DNA of 64,000 bases from CAVWDI01 sp963793095 (GTDB lineage Bacteria; Chloroflexota; Anaerolineae; Anaerolineales; UBA4823). The position numbers were made by a program, and so were the translations under genes. Shown one piece after another: positions 1 to 7,924 of the stretch (positions within the stretch are counted from its first letter, which is position 1; every line of letters begins with the position of its first letter). The stretch lies in NCBI GenBank assembly GCA_963793095.1, contig CAWBYY010000008.1, forward strand, positions 1-64,000, written 5' to 3'. The notes beneath the pieces are model-generated. The model searched no databases and was not told the DNA's origin. It saw nothing but the letters and a program-made list of their open reading frames with translations.

Positions 1-16
1 CCTGCATGTTATCCAG

Positions 17-454
17 ATGTTCGAGTTGTTGATCCCTATCCTGGCCCTGCTTGGAATCGCTGTCTCAGGTTACCTGGCTTATGTAGAGACCCAATCTGTA
101 CCAGTAGCTTGCGGTCCTGTTGGCGACTGCAACACCGTCCAGAGCAGCTCATATGCAAACCTTTTCGGATTTCTACCTGTGGGTATGCTAGGTTTGATTG
201 GTTACGTTGTAATCCTGGCGCTGGAGGTTATAAAAGGCAAGTCTCATGGAAATCATGCAGCCTTGGCAGGTGCAGCTCTGTTTGTTGTCGCCTTCGGCGG
301 CACCCTTTTTTCGCTGTACCTGACCTACCTTGAACCGTTTGTGATACAGGCAGTGTGTATGTGGTGCCTGGCTTCAGCGGTAACCATCACGCTGATACTG
401 CTGTTGAGCCTAGGACCGGTAAGCGGTTTTTTCAAAAACAGGAGATCTATTTGA
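17..454 (+). CDS. Vitamin K epoxide reductase (VKOR) family membrane protein, possibly 5'-incomplete
   Basis: A 145-aa membrane protein with about four hydrophobic segments. VKOR homologues move electrons between quinone and thioredoxin-like partners to form disulfides outside the cytoplasm. The expected cysteines are present: a loop pair C32/C38 (CGPVGDC) after the first helix and a CxxC active site C114-M-W-C117 in the last helix. The next gene is a membrane-anchored thioredoxin whose TTG start overlaps this stop codon, so the two are probably translationally coupled and act as an enzyme/partner pair. The frame is open back to the window edge, so the true start may lie upstream of the ATG at 17. 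Family assignment is confident; the start is not. Confidence 0.85.
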   Translation: MFELLIPILALLGIAVSGYLAYVETQSVPVACGPVGDCNTVQSSSYANLFGFLPVGMLGLIGYVVILALEVIKGKSHGNHAALAGAALFVVAFGGTLFSLYLTYLEPFVIQAVCMWCLASAVTITLILLLSLGPVSGFFKNRRSI

Positions 455-903
455 CACGTAAATCGAAACGAATAAAAAAAGATCATCAAGTTCCAAAAAT
501 CCTGATCGCCCTGAGTGTGGTAATCGCTGTAGGTTCTGTGCTTTTTCTGAAAAATCAAAGGGATATACAAGCGACATCTACAAATTCGCCAGCTGATTTA
601 TTACACACCGCCACATTAAATAAACAGCCAATCCTGGCTTTTTTCCATTCGAACACCTGCGATTCGTGTTTGCAAATGGTGGCAATAGTTGAACAGGTCT
701 ATCCAGAGTTCACCGATAAAATCACATTGGTGGACGTTAATGTTTATGACGAGCAAAATCGGACCTTGATTAATGAAATTGGCCTGCAATTCATCCCTAC
801 ATTATATTTTTATGACACCTCTGGGAAACGCAATACCCACATAGGGATCATGGAAGCTGACCAGCTTCGAAAAACCTTGAACCTATTGAGTGCGGGAGAT
901 TGA
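451..903 (+). CDS. Membrane-anchored thioredoxin-fold protein, CDSC active site
   Basis: About 150 aa from a TTG at 451 that overlaps the preceding TGA. A GGAG at 441-444 lies 6 nt upstream, which favours this start over an ATG at 355 buried in the VKOR gene. It has a basic N-terminus, one membrane segment (about residues 17-33) and an extracytoplasmic thioredoxin domain. The redox motif is C70-D-S-C73, and a cis-Pro-like IPT follows later in the domain. It sits between VKOR and a CcdA-type thiol transporter, so it probably passes reducing or oxidising equivalents between them. Its fold resembles the product at 1577-2014, suggesting duplication within the operon. The exact substrate is unknown. 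Confidence 0.82.
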   Translation: MTRKSKRIKKDHQVPKILIALSVVIAVGSVLFLKNQRDIQATSTNSPADLLHTATLNKQPILAFFHSNTCDSCLQMVAIVEQVYPEFTDKITLVDVNVYDEQNRTLINEIGLQFIPTLYFYDTSGKRNTHIGIMEADQLRKTLNLLSAGD

Positions 904-905
904 AG

Positions 906-1580
906 ATGCTGTTTGATGAGAGTATTTTACAGGCAGGTTACATGCTCGCATTCACTCTGGTGTTCCTGGGCGGTCTTGCCACCAGTTTAGGACCGTGCAA
1001 CTTGGCGACAATCCCATTGATAGTAGGCTATATCGGCGGGGCAAAAGGACTTTCCCGGGGGCGCGCTTTTGTTATTTCTTTAACTTTCGCGGTAGGTCTC
1101 GCGATCACATTTGTAGCCTTGGGCGTTAGCGTGGCGCTTATTGGCGGTTTTTTCGGTTCTAACACCAAATGGTGGTATTACCTGGTGGCAGCTATATGTA
1201 TAGTAATCGGGCTTAATCTGCTGGGGGTATTCACTTTTTCCATACCGACCATGTTTGGCAGTTTGCGCGAACGCATCGGATTGAAAGGAATCCCTGGGGC
1301 GCTAGCCTTGGGCTTGGTTTCTGGTCTGGTCGCCTCGCAGTGCGCTACTCCGGTGCTGGCTGTAATCCTTACATATGTGATGTTGAAAGGCGCGATAGCT
1401 TACGGCGCGGCACTTTTATTCGTGTATGCGATGGGCCGGGGTGTCCCGGTGGTGCTGGCAGGAACGTTTACGGGCGCATTAAAGCGCATGCAGGGCTTGG
1501 GTCAATGGTCTGAAATGATTGAAAGAGCCAGCGGAGCGTTGATCGTCGCAGTTGGGCTATATTTCTTGTGGATAGCATGA
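906..1580 (+). CDS. ccdA: CcdA/DsbD-type transmembrane thiol-disulfide transporter
   Basis: A polytopic membrane protein of about 224 aa with six predicted helices. CcdA and DsbD-beta proteins carry electrons from cytoplasmic thioredoxin across the membrane through two intramembrane cysteines. Both are visible here, in GPCNLATIP near the N-terminus and SQCATPVLA in the second half, each followed by the typical proline. A TTG at 900 is possible, but the ATG at 906 has a GGGAG at 894-898 at good spacing, so I prefer it. The stop overlaps the next gene as ATGA, and the genes on both sides encode thioredoxin-fold proteins. This supports a complete transmembrane reducing relay. The symbol is by family; DsbD-like is equally fair. 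Confidence 0.85.
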   Translation: MLFDESILQAGYMLAFTLVFLGGLATSLGPCNLATIPLIVGYIGGAKGLSRGRAFVISLTFAVGLAITFVALGVSVALIGGFFGSNTKWWYYLVAAICIVIGLNLLGVFTFSIPTMFGSLRERIGLKGIPGALALGLVSGLVASQCATPVLAVILTYVMLKGAIAYGAALLFVYAMGRGVPVVLAGTFTGALKRMQGLGQWSEMIERASGALIVAVGLYFLWIA

Positions 1581-2014
1581 GAATAATGAGTAAACGAAAG
1601 CGAATTTTCATTCTTATAACTGTAATATTTTCCGCGATTGCAGTCGTTGGATTCAAAGCCTACCAATCAGGCTTGTTTGAACCACACCAGCCATTGGAAC
1701 TCAATGGAAAGCCTGCCCTGCTGTTTTTTAATGTTTCAAAAGGATGTGATTGCCAGATGGTTGTCTCAAATAACGCCAATGCCCAGATCGCCTCCTGGTC
1801 CGAGAGTGCCAGGTATGGTGTGTCTGTATATGAAATCGACATTGACCGCCGCCCTGACCTTGCAGGACAGTATGACATATTTCGAGTGCCAGCCTTACTC
1901 CTGCTGGACAGCCAGGGGCAGTTGATGTGGATGCAGGACTATTCTATTAATGATGAGCTTCCGCTTGACCTGCATCAATTTGAAACTGAAATTAAAATGA
2001 TGTCATCTGAATAA
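1577..2014 (+). CDS. Membrane-anchored thioredoxin-like protein with CxC in place of CxxC
   Basis: A protein of about 145 aa whose ATG overlaps the ccdA stop as ATGA. It has a basic N-terminus, one membrane segment and a thioredoxin-like domain resembling the product at 451-903: a beta-strand ending in LLFFN, a cysteine motif, a later VPALLLLD corresponding to the cis-proline segment, then a C-terminal helix. The redox motif reads GCDCQ (Cys-Asp-Cys) where the sister protein has CDSC, so one residue between the cysteines is missing. CxC motifs can still form disulfides, so this may be a tuned partner of CcdA, not a dead copy. An ATG at 1586 is an alternative start. Function is inferred from fold and position. 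Confidence 0.7.
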   Translation: MRIMSKRKRIFILITVIFSAIAVVGFKAYQSGLFEPHQPLELNGKPALLFFNVSKGCDCQMVVSNNANAQIASWSESARYGVSVYEIDIDRRPDLAGQYDIFRVPALLLLDSQGQLMWMQDYSINDELPLDLHQFETEIKMMSSE

Positions 2015-2027
2015 TGAGAGTGAGAAT

Positions 2028-2573
2028 ATGAATGGCGAGTTGATTAAATCATATGATCTGAAGGTCTTCACCCCTCCCTGCGAACCGGGCGCGGAGCGGT
2101 TCGCTGTTACAGCCAGCCTGATCGCTGATATCAGCGATGTGCTGCCTTATTTAAACACAGCTCTGCGCGGCGCAGTTTACCACCCAGCTGCAAATTCCCT
2201 CACCTGGAAAAAAGGCGGCCATAACATCGCTTTCCATGCATACGAAATCTCTACCAGTAATGTGGAAGACCGGCAGGCAGCTGAAAAGGAAATCGAGGGA
2301 TTGGTAAATTTGGTTAACCGCACCTGGGAGAGGAGGGAGGAGATTACTCCCAGCACTGAAAGCCGTCAGCGCCCGACTCCAATGGCTGTTTACGAGTTGC
2401 TCCCAAAAACTAATTGTAAAGAATGTGGTCAGCCGACCTGTTTTACTTTTGCACTAAAACTGACAGTCTCCCAGTTAAAAATTTCTGATTGCCAGGAATT
2501 ATTCAAATCTAAATACTCCGACCAACTCGCAGCCCTCAAGGATATGATCATTGAGGCGCCTTCAATAGGATAA
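2028..2573 (+). CDS. (Fe-S)-binding domain protein, paralogue 1
   Basis: A soluble 181-aa protein. The C-terminal third carries the four-cysteine signature C130-x2-C133-x4-C138-x16-C155 in the context LLPKTNCKECGQPTC, as in the 4Fe-4S domain at the N-terminus of the corrinoid Fe-S protein large subunit (Fes-type, PF04060). The N-terminal 110 residues form an alpha/beta region I cannot name. The protein at 3655-4173 has the same layout and spacing, so the two are paralogues. The gene follows the membrane thiol relay by 13 nt with a purine-rich ribosome site (GAGTGAGAA). A role as cytoplasmic electron carrier or sensor for the relay is plausible but inferred. Confidence 0.72.
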   Translation: MNGELIKSYDLKVFTPPCEPGAERFAVTASLIADISDVLPYLNTALRGAVYHPAANSLTWKKGGHNIAFHAYEISTSNVEDRQAAEKEIEGLVNLVNRTWERREEITPSTESRQRPTPMAVYELLPKTNCKECGQPTCFTFALKLTVSQLKISDCQELFKSKYSDQLAALKDMIIEAPSIG

Positions 2574-2585
2574 TTCGAGGTGCAT

Positions 2586-2831
2586 ATGGTTGATAAAGAA
2601 TCAGATTTAGAAAAGCAGGAAAGTCAGCAGGTCCCAGATGGACCTGAGGACTGCAGCTGTACTGCTGACCCATTCGCTTCCTTACCAGCGGAGTTACAGC
2701 CGAAACAGAAGTCCTGGAGTGCAAAACTTCGGAAAGCAACCTGCCCGGGATGCGGCCTGGTTTTCTGGACAAACCGCCAGACTGATTTATGCGGCGAATG
2801 TGAAAAAAATTCTGTAAAACCGTATTCGTAA
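2586..2831 (+). CDS. Small zinc-ribbon-like protein of unknown function
   Basis: An acidic 81-aa protein. The ATG at 2586 is preceded by GAGG at 2576-2579; a GTG at 2580 is in frame but sits too close to that site. The C-terminal half contains CPGCGLVFW and CGEC about 17 residues apart, a treble-clef or zinc-ribbon-like double CxxC. A separate CxC (CSC) lies near residue 23. The gene lies between an Fe-S protein and a thioredoxin with short spacers, so it belongs to the same operon. It could bind zinc or a labile Fe-S cluster. I do not recognise a named family. Confidence 0.6.
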   Translation: MVDKESDLEKQESQQVPDGPEDCSCTADPFASLPAELQPKQKSWSAKLRKATCPGCGLVFWTNRQTDLCGECEKNSVKPYS

Positions 2832-2859
2832 AATTGAAATTATAAAAATGGAGTGTGAG

Positions 2860-3165
2860 ATGCTGAATTTTAAGATTCTTGGCCCGGGATGTTACAACTG
2901 CATGCTGGTTGAACAGGTAACCGCGCAAAGTTTGGATATTCTTATCGACGAAAATCCAGAGTTAGAAGCAACAATCCAGCATGTTCAAGACCCAAGTGAG
3001 ATAAATAATTATCCGATCCTGTTCACACCTGGACTGGTATTGAATGAAAAACTGGTCTGTGCCGGGCGAATCCCGACCGTAGATGAAATTACAGGTTGGG
3101 TAAAAGACGAACTGAAAGTGGAGGAAAGCGGACAAGAGGTCGAAAAAGGTACTCAAAATATGTGA
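2860..3165 (+). CDS. Small CxxC thioredoxin (MTH895/TM0996-like)
   Basis: A cytoplasmic protein of about 101 aa. GGAG at 2850-2853 lies before the ATG at 2860, giving the start LNFKILGPGCYNC that is typical of this family; the upstream ATG at 2848 lacks a site. The active site is C11-Y-N-C14, followed by the TPGLVLNEKLVCAGR segment found in glutaredoxin-like redox-active disulfide proteins. The C-terminal tail is acidic and variable. Such proteins often accompany permeases or CcdA transporters as cytoplasmic electron donors, which fits here. It closes the first run of tightly spaced redox genes; about 250 nt without a gene follow. Confidence 0.8.
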   Translation: MLNFKILGPGCYNCMLVEQVTAQSLDILIDENPELEATIQHVQDPSEINNYPILFTPGLVLNEKLVCAGRIPTVDEITGWVKDELKVEESGQEVEKGTQNM

Positions 3166-3423
3166 ATCAATTGGGCAGAATCAAACTCGGGACGGACATT
3201 ATTAATAACGGACTGATGACATTTTAATGGTCAGGCAGGGAGGTTGGATATCTCCTTATATGGGCTCTTTGCTGACCCAATCCCATTCAAGGGCACCATA
3301 CGGGAGATCGATTCGATAAAACATACCATAGCACTGCCCCTGGTTGAGTTGAATCAAAATGATAGCCTGCCAGAATGATAGTATTTCAGAATGGTTCTGA
3401 ATATTGACAGGAGAGAGATCGCT

Positions 3424-3570
3424 GTGAAGAAAGGAATTTATGTTGTTCTTGATGACCAGGAATTAATTGAATTGTCGCGCATCCTGACGGATGACGATGA
3501 AGGGGAAGCGCTTCTCTTTCTTAAAAACCACTTCAAAAGAAAAGTGCGCGAGCTTCTCGAAGGTGGTTGA
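3424..3570 (+). CDS. Small ORF of 48 aa, unknown function
   Basis: A short ORF starting with GTG at 3424, preceded by a strong AGGAGAGAG site 6 nt upstream. An in-frame ATG at 3391 is less well placed. The product is charged and looks helical, with an acidic middle (TDDDEGEA) and a basic C-terminal helix rich in Lys and Arg. It lies between the two Fe-S paralogues on the same strand. The good ribosome site and non-random composition suggest a real peptide, but I recognise no family. It is too short for confident prediction. Confidence 0.4.
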   Translation: MKKGIYVVLDDQELIELSRILTDDDEGEALLFLKNHFKRKVRELLEGG

Positions 3571-3654
3571 AAAGTGATGATCGATGTGCCCGGGAAAGGT
3601 ACACTGAAAGCAAGAGGTAACGATTTCATAAGGTAGAAACGACGGAATTTAATT

Positions 3655-4173
3655 ATGTTTCTGGAAAGGATCGCTTTTATTAGGTCCACGCCCTGCCTGG
3701 CTGAGCCCGGGAGCATCATTGTCACAGGGGAACCTTCCCGTGCGCTTGATCCAGTCCTACCTTACCTGGCAGCCCTCCCGGATGTGATCGGTTTTAACCC
3801 AGAGACACCGACTGTTACGTTCCGCAGGAAGCGGGGCTTTATGACGTTATTCGACCATAGTGTCACCATTACCCAGGTCGCGAATATTCAAGAAGGTGTC
3901 GAGCTCTTGGCTGCCCTTACCGAAGCGATAAATGCTACATGGGAACACCGCCACACACTGGTTAAAGAAACGAAAAGAAAACGCCCACCTGGTCACCTTG
4001 ATATATATAACCTGCTTCCGCAGACTAACTGCCGTCAATGTGGACAGGCGACATGCCTGGCATTTGCTGTAAGGCTGTTGCTAAATGAACTGAAAATTAA
4101 GGATTGTTTACCACTGCAGCAGGATCCATTATTTAACGAACGGCTTAAAACGCTGGAAAGCATAATTTCTTAA
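3655..4173 (+). CDS. (Fe-S)-binding domain protein, paralogue 2
   Basis: A 172-aa paralogue of the product at 2028-2573. The same cysteine spacing is present, C126-x2-C129-x4-C134-x16-C151, inside LLPQTNCRQCGQATC. The N-terminal domain shares the pattern DPVLPYLAALP...TVTF...NATWEHR with its sister. N-terminal divergence is large while the cluster-binding segment is conserved, so the two copies probably hold the same kind of cluster but see different partners. No strong Shine-Dalgarno precedes the ATG. About 355 nt without a clear gene follow. Confidence 0.7.
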   Translation: MFLERIAFIRSTPCLAEPGSIIVTGEPSRALDPVLPYLAALPDVIGFNPETPTVTFRRKRGFMTLFDHSVTITQVANIQEGVELLAALTEAINATWEHRHTLVKETKRKRPPGHLDIYNLLPQTNCRQCGQATCLAFAVRLLLNELKIKDCLPLQQDPLFNERLKTLESIIS

Positions 4174-4528
4174 TTGTGAAAAGAAGCAAGTCGGGAAACT
4201 TTCGTAATGGGTATTTCATAAACGGAAGCCAGAGTTTTATGCGCATCAGTTTGTACGCTCTCCTCAACACAAAGATTCTTAACAGCTCCCGGACAATAAA
4301 ATCGAAAAGATGACGATTATCACAAAGTGGATATATCAAAGCGGTGCTGCGAAATTAACAAATTTCTAAGAGCGATTTTGGATGAAACTCGCCAGAAAAT
4401 CCAGCTAATGAACTAGAGAGCGCAGCTAAGGCTGCGCTGGAGAAGTGGCTCGCGGAGGATCGTCCAGGTGTTGCCGAATACAAGTAGTTAGCCACGGTGA
4501 GCCAATCATAATTTGGGAGTTTATTGAA
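4174..4528 (+). other. Intergenic stretch with possible gene remnant
   Basis: There is no supported gene here. At about 4393-4486 one frame reads 30-odd residues of plausible coding sequence (ending LEKWLAEDRPGVAEYK, then TAG) but begins right after an in-frame TGA and has no start. It may be the tail of a decayed gene. Within it, AGCGCAG and CTGCGCT at about 4419-4438 can pair as a short hairpin. Confidence 0.3.
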
Positions 4529-5128
4529 GTGAAAATTACAGAAAAGGAAGTGGTGGCTGTATTGAAAAGACAGATCGAGAAGTCGCAGAATAAATTTACA
4601 GAGTTAGGATATGATCCTGCTGCTGTACGCGATAGAGTTGTAGCTTTAGCTAGCAGCTACGGTAACCCGGTACTGGACGTAGGTACAGGTTCTTGCGCCT
4701 GTATGGCGGTGGCACTGGCCAGAAGAGGGCTGGTGGTTACTGCTATAGACCACGCCTCCAGCGCAATACGCATTGCTGAGCAAAGAATAACCAGTGAACT
4801 GAATAATAACCTTAAAGTGCAGCACGCCGAAGCAACCCGTCTGCCATTTCTGGACAACTCATTCCAAGTCGTGACCGCGTTTGATGTCCTGTGCCATGCT
4901 GCTGATCCGCTAGCGGTGGTTGCTGAGATGTTTCGCGTTGGCTCTAATGGCGGAACAATAATTGTATCCGAATTGAACGATGCTGGTCGGAGGATCACCA
5001 ACCACCTTGACTATGGTTTTGAAAAGAAGTTATCCGAACTGCTGATCCATAACTGCAATCATTGCCAGCAGTTAGATGATAACCACCATGTAACCATGGT
5101 TTGTGAAAATCGGAAAGTCCATTACTAA
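4529..5128 (+). CDS. Class I SAM-dependent methyltransferase
   Basis: A protein of about 199 aa from a GTG at 4529 with GGGAG at 4515-4519; the frame stays open upstream to 4445, but that part reads like non-coding sequence. It has a Rossmann methyltransferase core: motif I DVGTGSCACMAVALARRG, an acidic end of beta-2 (AIDHAS), motif II/III around AEATRLPFLDNSFQVV and motif IV AFDVLCHAADP. It is short for the family and ends in a Cys/His-rich tail (HNCNHCQQ). That tail is unusual and might bind metal. The methyl acceptor is unknown, and position next to the redox cluster proves no link. Confidence 0.75.
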   Translation: MKITEKEVVAVLKRQIEKSQNKFTELGYDPAAVRDRVVALASSYGNPVLDVGTGSCACMAVALARRGLVVTAIDHASSAIRIAEQRITSELNNNLKVQHAEATRLPFLDNSFQVVTAFDVLCHAADPLAVVAEMFRVGSNGGTIIVSELNDAGRRITNHLDYGFEKKLSELLIHNCNHCQQLDDNHHVTMVCENRKVHY

Positions 5129-5305
5129 ATAATATGCTTCTCTGAAGCCTGCAATGGGAAAATTGGCCTGATAAATATAGATAAGATATAGTAGGATAAA
5201 TTTTGGGAAGAGAAAAGGATTGGTTTAAACGACGATTTTTAACCGTTGACCATCGATGAAATGGATTAGACTGCTGCCCTGTTGATATTTCGTAAAGGAG
5301 AAAAA

Positions 5306-6523
5306 ATGGGCAACCTGGTTAATATGGCTTTTGAAAAGGCTCAGGAAATCTTAAGCAGTGAATGCAGCCCGATCGGGTTAATTGCCTCTCCGGAAGGATA
5401 TCCTCACGTCTGGGCCCGTGACAGTGTGATCACATCCTTAGGCGCCCTGCTTATCCCGGGGCATGAAAATTGCCTTCGCTCCTCATTGCACACCCTGGGG
5501 GAGCAGCAGACGGAATTGGGGGCGATACCAAACAATGTCAGCGCAGCGACAGGGCGCCTGGACCATACCAATGCAGGCTCTGTCGATTCGAATTTATGGT
5601 TTATCCTCGGACATGCGTTTCAGTACCGGGTTTCTGGAGACATTAAATTCCTGCAGCACAATTGGCACAGACTTGAATCAGCTTTACTCTGGCTGCGCTA
5701 CCAGGATTCGAACGGCTGCGGTCTTCTGGAAATTCACGAGGCTGCTGATTGGGCTGACCTTTTAGCTAACCGCTTTAATGTGCTTTACGACAATGTTTTA
5801 TGGTTCTCGGCTTTAAGAGCCATGGCTGAAATGTCGGCTGCTATCGGAAAGGATGCAGATGCTTACCATTCCACTGCGGATGACGTGCTCCATAAAATCC
5901 GTATCATTCTGTGGGTAGGCGAGGAAAACAAGGACGAATGGGGACCCGATTGCCCAGGTCATACAGAATGGGTGCATACACTCAGCCAGGTAGAACCGGT
6001 TCTTGTAAAACGGCCGTTCTTCTTGCCATATGTGGCGTTTCGAGATTTTGGGGATTATTGCGACGTGTTTGGAAACCTGCTGGCAACCCTTTTCGGAGTA
6101 GCAAACCCGGCACAGGAAAAGCGAATTCTGGATTATCTGCACCAGGTAGGTATCGCTGAACCATATCCTGTCCGGGTGCTTAACCCAGTCATCCATCCCG
6201 GCAACAAAGATTGGCGGGAGTACTACCGCAACAACAATCTGAACCTCCCGGACCAGTATCATAACGGCGGTATATGGCCATTTGTGGGCGGCTTTTATGT
6301 GGCAGCCCTTGTCAAGTTTGGACGTTTAGATGAGGCGAAACGACAACTAGAGAAGTTGGCAAAAGTAAATCAATCGGGGATCTCAGAGGAATGGGAATTC
6401 AACGAATGGTGCCACGGGCGCACCGGACGCCCTATGGGTTACCCGCACCAGGCGTGGTCCGCGGGAATGTATGTTTTCGCATTTGAGTGTGTGAGAACCG
6501 GTAGAGTACCAATTTTAATTTAG
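5306..6523 (+). CDS. (alpha/alpha)6-barrel glycoside hydrolase, amylo-alpha-1,6-glucosidase/GH63-GH100-like
   Basis: A soluble protein of about 405 aa; the ATG at 5306 follows AAAGGAG. The fold is a helical toroid as in glycogen debranching enzyme C-domains, GH63 and plant-type neutral invertases (GH100). Typical segments are YPHVWARDSVITSLGALL with the putative catalytic or binding Asp, LEIHEAADWADL, YHNGGIWPFVGGFYVAAL and EWCHGRTGRPMGYPHQAWSAG near the C-terminus. It lacks a signal peptide, so it probably acts on an intracellular oligosaccharide or glycogen-like substrate. It stands alone, with AT-rich non-coding DNA on both sides. The exact glycosidic bond cannot be told from sequence by eye. 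Confidence 0.75.
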   Translation: MGNLVNMAFEKAQEILSSECSPIGLIASPEGYPHVWARDSVITSLGALLIPGHENCLRSSLHTLGEQQTELGAIPNNVSAATGRLDHTNAGSVDSNLWFILGHAFQYRVSGDIKFLQHNWHRLESALLWLRYQDSNGCGLLEIHEAADWADLLANRFNVLYDNVLWFSALRAMAEMSAAIGKDADAYHSTADDVLHKIRIILWVGEENKDEWGPDCPGHTEWVHTLSQVEPVLVKRPFFLPYVAFRDFGDYCDVFGNLLATLFGVANPAQEKRILDYLHQVGIAEPYPVRVLNPVIHPGNKDWREYYRNNNLNLPDQYHNGGIWPFVGGFYVAALVKFGRLDEAKRQLEKLAKVNQSGISEEWEFNEWCHGRTGRPMGYPHQAWSAGMYVFAFECVRTGRVPILI

Positions 6524-7100
6524 GTTATACAAGTTATATTTTTGGAGTATTATCTTTATAAACAGATTTTTAAAAATTACATGAATAAGAATTTCTGCAT
6601 ATTTTTATTATTCAAGCAGTCATGGCTCTCCTCTAAAATATAATTGCACTTCTTATATGCAGCAGTTTTTAAATTTATCAGCGATCAACCGAAAGGGATT
6701 GTGAATATATATGCAATATTAATTCAGGTCGCTACACATCAGTTTTTTATATAACCAACCTACCAAAATCCAGTGTGAATGCTTTCCTTCATTCCGCGAT
6801 TCAAATTTTAATCAACTATAGGGGGTTCCTTTTTGCGGCAAGGATCAGAAATCCTATCCTGATTTAAACAATTTATCTCTGTGATCTAAGCGAATTGATG
6901 ATAAAAACTATTCCAAATCATCAATGGAATGGCTTTTTTAAGCCTTTGTCCATACAGAACATCGTCCTTATGGGTTGCTACACTACATTACACAACCCCC
7001 ACGGAGATCCCCTTGCCGGGACGGAACGCGGTTCACATCCTGTCTTATACTATAAAAGAAAACGCTCTGGTCCCCTCAACGATAGGGTGATATAAAAAAG
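6524..7100 (+). other. AT-rich intergenic region without a supported gene
   Basis: Nearly 600 nt of AT-rich DNA. An ORF of 66 codons at 6895-7095 has no ribosome site and an ordinary, unconvincing composition, so I do not call it. I see no clear promoter. The next elements, a terminator-like hairpin and a tRNA-like box, belong to the opposite strand. Confidence 0.4.
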
Positions 7101-7119
7101 ACTTCACTTTTGATGAAGT
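7095..7119 (-). terminator. Hairpin with T-run, minus strand
   Basis: ACTTCA at 7101-7106 pairs with TGAAGT at 7114-7119 around a 7-nt loop. Read on the minus strand it is followed by CTTTTTTAT, which fits an intrinsic terminator for the flavodoxin transcript that ends at 7220. The stem is only 6 bp. Confidence 0.5.
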
Positions 7120-7219
7120 TTTATTAGTGCCCCCACAGAGAATCGAACCCCAGTTTTAGCCTTAAGAAGGTTTCAATCTTCGATCATTGGTAGTTGTTTT
7201 TCTCAATAAAACATACCCC

Positions 7220-7711
7220 TTATCGACTCCCGTTCGGCCTCTTCTGCCTCTCCATCCAGGCTCTCGCCCGTTCCAGTTCGCCATCCACAAGCGGTCCTTC
7301 AGTGCCGGTAACGTAAAACCCTTCCGGCGGAACCGAGAGCGTGCCGCCTTTCTTTTTGAGTTCTTTTGCGATTGGATCAGCCGCGTATCCCCAGATTCCC
7401 ACAACGAATTTCAAGATGCGGACTTTTTCAATCTCCTCATCGGTCAGGCGGGTGTCGAATGCGGCAACCGGGAGTCCCTTCAATCCATTGGCGGGAATTT
7501 GTTTCAGCCATTTGCCTGCCGCTTCGGTTGGACGAAGGCGCTGGGTTGGTGAGCCAACGATCAGCAGATCGTATCCAGCCAGGCTCTTTGGATTGACTTC
7601 AGAAATCCTTTTGACCTCAACTTCATCCGGGGATTCAAATGCCTCCCCGATCGCCCGGGCGACCTTCTCCGTGTTTCCAAATTGTGAATCGTAAACGACC
7701 AGAACTTTCAT
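7220..7711 (-). CDS. Flavodoxin-fold protein
   Basis: A 163-aa flavodoxin. The N-terminus carries the FMN phosphate loop, seen as YDSQFGNTEKVARAI right after the first strand, and the second half has DLLIVGSPTQ and a FVVGIWGYAADP loop expected near the flavin. Flavodoxins carry single electrons between reductases and metalloenzymes in the cytoplasm. It is transcribed divergently from the PadR regulator at 7956, with a copy of a dispersed repeat between them. A second, unrelated flavodoxin-family gene is at 39513-40022. The physiological partner is unknown. Confidence 0.85.
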   Translation of the reverse strand: MKVLVVYDSQFGNTEKVARAIGEAFESPDEVEVKRISEVNPKSLAGYDLLIVGSPTQRLRPTEAAGKWLKQIPANGLKGLPVAAFDTRLTDEEIEKVRILKFVVGIWGYAADPIAKELKKKGGTLSVPPEGFYVTGTEGPLVDGELERARAWMERQKRPNGSR

Positions 7712-7820
7712 GTTTTTTCCTTATATTTTGTTGGATTCTACTCTGACTATCAGAAAAAGTATATTTAAATTTAATGGGATTATATATTTGGCGGTGAACC
7801 GCAAAGAGTGCGGGTTGCTG

Positions 7821-7903
7821 GTCAGCTCGAGATGACGCACACCCAACCCGTCATTTCGACGGAGGCTTGCATTTTTTGCAGGCCGATTGGAGAAATCCCC
7901 GGG
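7821..7903. repeat. Dispersed intergenic repeat, copy A
   Basis: About 80 bp that recur, in inverted orientation and with scattered differences, at 25061-25205 and 30582-30693. Shared landmarks are CTCGAGATGAC, then CCGTCATTTCGAC, then (here and in copy B only) TTGGAGAAATCCCC. No ORF is present. Copy A lacks the GGC[A/G]GC hairpin end seen in the other two copies. Confidence 0.7.
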
Positions 7904-7924
7904 ATGTGGTACACTCAGCGGGAA

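Noticed and set aside
6895..7095. 66-codon ORF on the plus strand
   Set aside because: No ribosome site, random-looking composition and no family pattern.
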